Positions 61,858-64,000 of a stretch of 64,000 bases of DNA are shown piece by piece; the stretch's first letter is position 1; each line of letters opens with the position of its first letter. A program made the translations under genes and the position numbers. The notes under the pieces are model-generated. The model was not told the DNA's origin. It was given only the letters and a program-made list of their open reading frames with translations, and ran no database searches. The stretch is from Thozetella sp. PMI_491 (lineage: Eukaryota; Ascomycota; Sordariomycetes; Chaetosphaeriales; Chaetosphaeriaceae): NCBI GenBank assembly GCA_021432635.1, contig MU270025.1:62001-126000 (forward strand), given 5' to 3'.

Positions 61858-64000
61858 ATGCGCAGCCACTCTTTCCAGTCGCTCCTCGCCGCGGCCACTC
61901 TCCTTACCTCGGCCCTCGTCCGTGCCGACGCCGCCGATGAGGACCCGGTGACGATCTGGGTGCACAGCACCGTCACCACCTGTCCGACCATCCCCCCTCC
62001 CCCCTGCTCGGAGCCGACCTCGTCCGCGCCGGCGTCGAGCATCCCGGCCTCCACCACCAGCACCGGGGGCCCCGCCACCACCTCGACCACCGCCGTCTCG
62101 TCGTCTCCGTCAGGATCGGCCGTCAGCTCGTCGACCTCGGTCAGCATCAGCGTGAGCCTGAGCACCTCCCAGTCGGTATCGGTTCCTTCGTCCGTCCAGT
62201 CCTCCACGGCTGCTTCGTCGGGCGTCGTTTCCTCGTCGGCGTCCAGCTCCACTGCTGTCTCCGAGACTTCGACGAGCACTGGAGCCAGCAGCGTTGCTTC
62301 GTCTACCGCTGCCAGCTCTTCTGTTGCCAGCTCTTCGGCTGCTAGCTCTTCTGTCGCCAGCTCCACTGAGGCCAGCTCGACTGCCGCCAGCTCAACTGCT
62401 GCCAGCTCCACTGAGGCCAGCAGCTCAACTTCCGCCAGCTCCACTGAGGCTAGCAGCTCGACTTCTGCCAGCTCCACTGAGGCCAGCAGCTCAACTTCCG
62501 CCACCTCGACCGCTGCCAGCTCCACTGTGGCCAGCAGCTCAACTTCCGCCAGCTCCACTGAGGCTAGCAGCTCGACTTCTGCCAGCTCAACTGCTGCCAG
62601 CTCGACCGCTGCCAGCTCGACTGAGGCTAGCAGCTCGACTTCCGCCAGCTCTTCCGCCTCGAGCAGCGCCTCGAGCAGCGCCTCCTCGTCAGCCAGCAGC
62701 TCCACTTCTGCCAGCAGCTCCACTTCTGCCAGCTCTTCCACCAGCTCGTCCGCCTCGAGCAGCACCTCGTCTTCGGCCAGCTCAACCAGCACGAGCTCCT
62801 CGGCCTCCAGCAGCGCTTCGTCGACCACGAGCTGCGCCAGCTCGACCATCACCAGCTTCTCGTCAAGCACCACCTCGTCAAGCACCACCAAGACCTCGTC
62901 TTCTACTAGCACCAGCATCAGCGCCCCGGCCTGCTCCGACTACTGGTACGAGAAGATCTCCCACCAGGGCATCGCTCCGTACGCAGGCTCGGGCTACAAG
63001 GTTTACCGCAACGTCAAGGACTACGGCGCCAAGGGTGATGGCTCCACCGACGACACGGCCGCCATCCAGAAGGCCATCTCGGACGGCAGCCGGTGTGCCC
63101 CTGATGGCACTTGCAACGGAAGCACCCGGACACCCGCGCTCGTCTACTTCCCGCCGGGTACCTACATCATCTCGAAGCCCCTCATTGACTTCTACTACAC
63201 TCAGCTCATCGGCAACCCTGGGTGCCTTCCCGTTCTCAAGGCTAGCTCCAGCTTCAGCGACCGCTGGCTTATCGATGGTAACCCGGTACGCCATTCTATG
63301 CTCCTAACTCCTCCTTGCCCTCTCCGCCTGCTAACATAATGACAGTACATTGGCGGCCCTGACCCGGCTTGGCTCGGCGTGAACGTGTTCTGGCGCCAGA
63401 TTCACAACTTCGTGATCGACCTGACCGCCGCCAACCCCTCGCTGCAGGTGGCTGGTGTGCACTGGCCGACTGGACAGGCCACGTCTATCCGCAACGTCCT
63501 CTTCCGCATGTCCTCTGCCTCAGGCAACCAGCACCAGGGTCTGTTCATCGAGAACGGCTCCGGTGGTTTCGTCGGCGATCTCGTCTTCCAGGGCGGTGCC
63601 CAGGCTCTCGCCATCGGTAGCCAGTATGCATCCCCCCCTCTCTGTTTTCCGGCTTCGCTGTTCGCTAACACCTCTGTAGGCAGTTCACTATGCGCAACCT
63701 GACCATCTCCGGCGCCTCCATCGCCGTCCAGCAGCTTTGGAACTGGGGCTGGACCTACACGGGAGTCAGCATCTACAACTGCTCGATCGGTTTCGACTTC
63801 AGCGCCGTGGACAAGGGACTGCTCAAGGTCGGCTCGGCCGTCATCTATGACAGCTCCATCGACACGGCCATGATCGCCATCCGGTACGGCAACGCCGCCG
63901 TCTCCAACAACCCCGCCCACGCCAACAACATCGTGCTCGAGAACGTCCGCATCAGCAACGTCCTGTCTGGCCTCCAGACCCCCGCGGGCAACCTCATCCC
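61858..64000 (+). CDS. GH55-type beta-1,3-glucanase with Ser-rich N-terminal region (3' partial)
   Basis: Three exons are visible (61858-63285, 63346-63623, 63680 onward) and the gene runs off the window. ATG 61858 starts a signal peptide (FQSLLAAATLLTSALVRA). Residues about 40-355 are almost only Ser, Thr, Ala and Glu, a heavily O-glycosylated stalk. From about residue 362 the sequence is that of the first Pectate_lyase_3/GH55 right-handed beta-helix: DYWYEKISHQGIAPYAG, NVKDYGAKGDGSTDDTAAIQ, ALVYFPPGTYIISKPLI, then DPAWLGVNVFWRQIHNFVID, VAGVHWPTGQATSIRNV and LFIENGSGG. Family members hydrolyse beta-1,3-glucan, acting on the fungus's own wall or on other fungi. The long stalk suggests wall anchoring. 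Ordinary GH55 enzymes lack it, so this is an unusual variant. Both introns (60 and 56 nt) fit GT-AG. Confidence 0.88.
62281..62900 (+). repeat. Coding minisatellite, Ser/Ala/Thr/Glu repeats
   Basis: Imperfect tandem repeats with units of about 33 bp (GCCAGCTCCACTGAGGCCAG, then AGCTCAACTTCC) mixed with 12-15 bp units. They encode runs such as ASSTEASSSTS. Unit lengths are multiples of three, so copy-number change keeps frame. The bias also keeps the opposite strand open, which explains a long meaningless antisense frame. Confidence 0.85.

Noticed and set aside
61794-62918. 374-codon open frame on the minus strand opposite the Ser-rich repeats
   Set aside because: It is a by-product of biased codons in the coding minisatellite; its product is only Val, Leu, Glu and Ala repeats with no domain.
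62294-63307. 337-codon frame on the plus strand rich in Leu, Pro and Ala
   Set aside because: A shifted reading of the same repeats; the overlapping frame has a signal peptide and the GH55 motifs.
1-64000. CRISPR arrays, bacterial operons, prophage or insertion sequences
   Set aside because: Spliceosomal introns and fungal regulator families show a eukaryotic chromosome; no regularly spaced repeats or transposase genes were seen.

Overview
This window looks like a piece of a filamentous ascomycete genome (Pezizomycotina, probably a Sordariomycete). Genes are compact and carry short introns, mostly 45-125 nt, with GTRNGT donors and CTAAC-like branch points. The content is typical of such fungi: a Zn2Cys6 and a C2H2 regulator, SP-type and Dal5-type MFS carriers, a Ser/Thr-rich GH55-type wall glucanase, small secreted proteins and a fungal DUF7025-AAA ATPase. 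No species is assigned. Exon-intron models were built by hand from splice signals, frame continuity and family motifs; no search was run.

Layout. 1-7.7 kb: end of an isoprenylcysteine methyltransferase, an ankyrin-repeat protein, a C2H2 transcription factor and, divergent from it, a cytosolic PgdA-like polysaccharide deacetylase. 7.8-27.3 kb: a dense catabolic island with an amidase, a phenol-2-monooxygenase-type flavoprotein, an MFS carrier, an Old Yellow Enzyme reductase, a salicylate-hydroxylase-type monooxygenase, an SDR, a Dal5-type MFS carrier, and a divergent pair of a 2-oxoglutarate oxygenase and a Rieske oxygenase. Two uptake systems, four oxygenases, an amide hydrolase and three reductase/dehydrogenase steps suggest assimilation or detoxification of a nitrogen-containing aromatic or quaternary-amine compound. 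28.4-36.2 kb: two small secreted proteins, a decayed berberine-bridge-type oxidase beside an AT-rich tract, and an orphan membrane protein.

36.2-53.2 kb: a second metabolic block with an aldehyde dehydrogenase, an extended SDR/epimerase, a mitochondrial omega-aminotransferase divergent from a Zn2Cys6 regulator, a DHDPS-family aldolase, an FMN alpha-hydroxyacid dehydrogenase divergent from methylmalonate-semialdehyde dehydrogenase, and an amino-acid permease. Uptake, transamination to a semialdehyde and CoA-acylating oxidation fit beta-alanine, GABA or beta-aminoisobutyrate breakdown.

53.2-64 kb: a secreted glyoxalase-like protein; a seven-exon gene for a 1090-aa protein joining a STAND-like N-terminal half (without a P-loop) to DUF7025 and an AAA+ module whose Walker B glutamate is histidine; a gene-poor stretch with a tRNA-derived SINE-like fragment; and the 5' part of a GH55-type glucanase gene with a Ser-rich minisatellite. 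The AAA+/STAND-like fusion is the most unusual item here.
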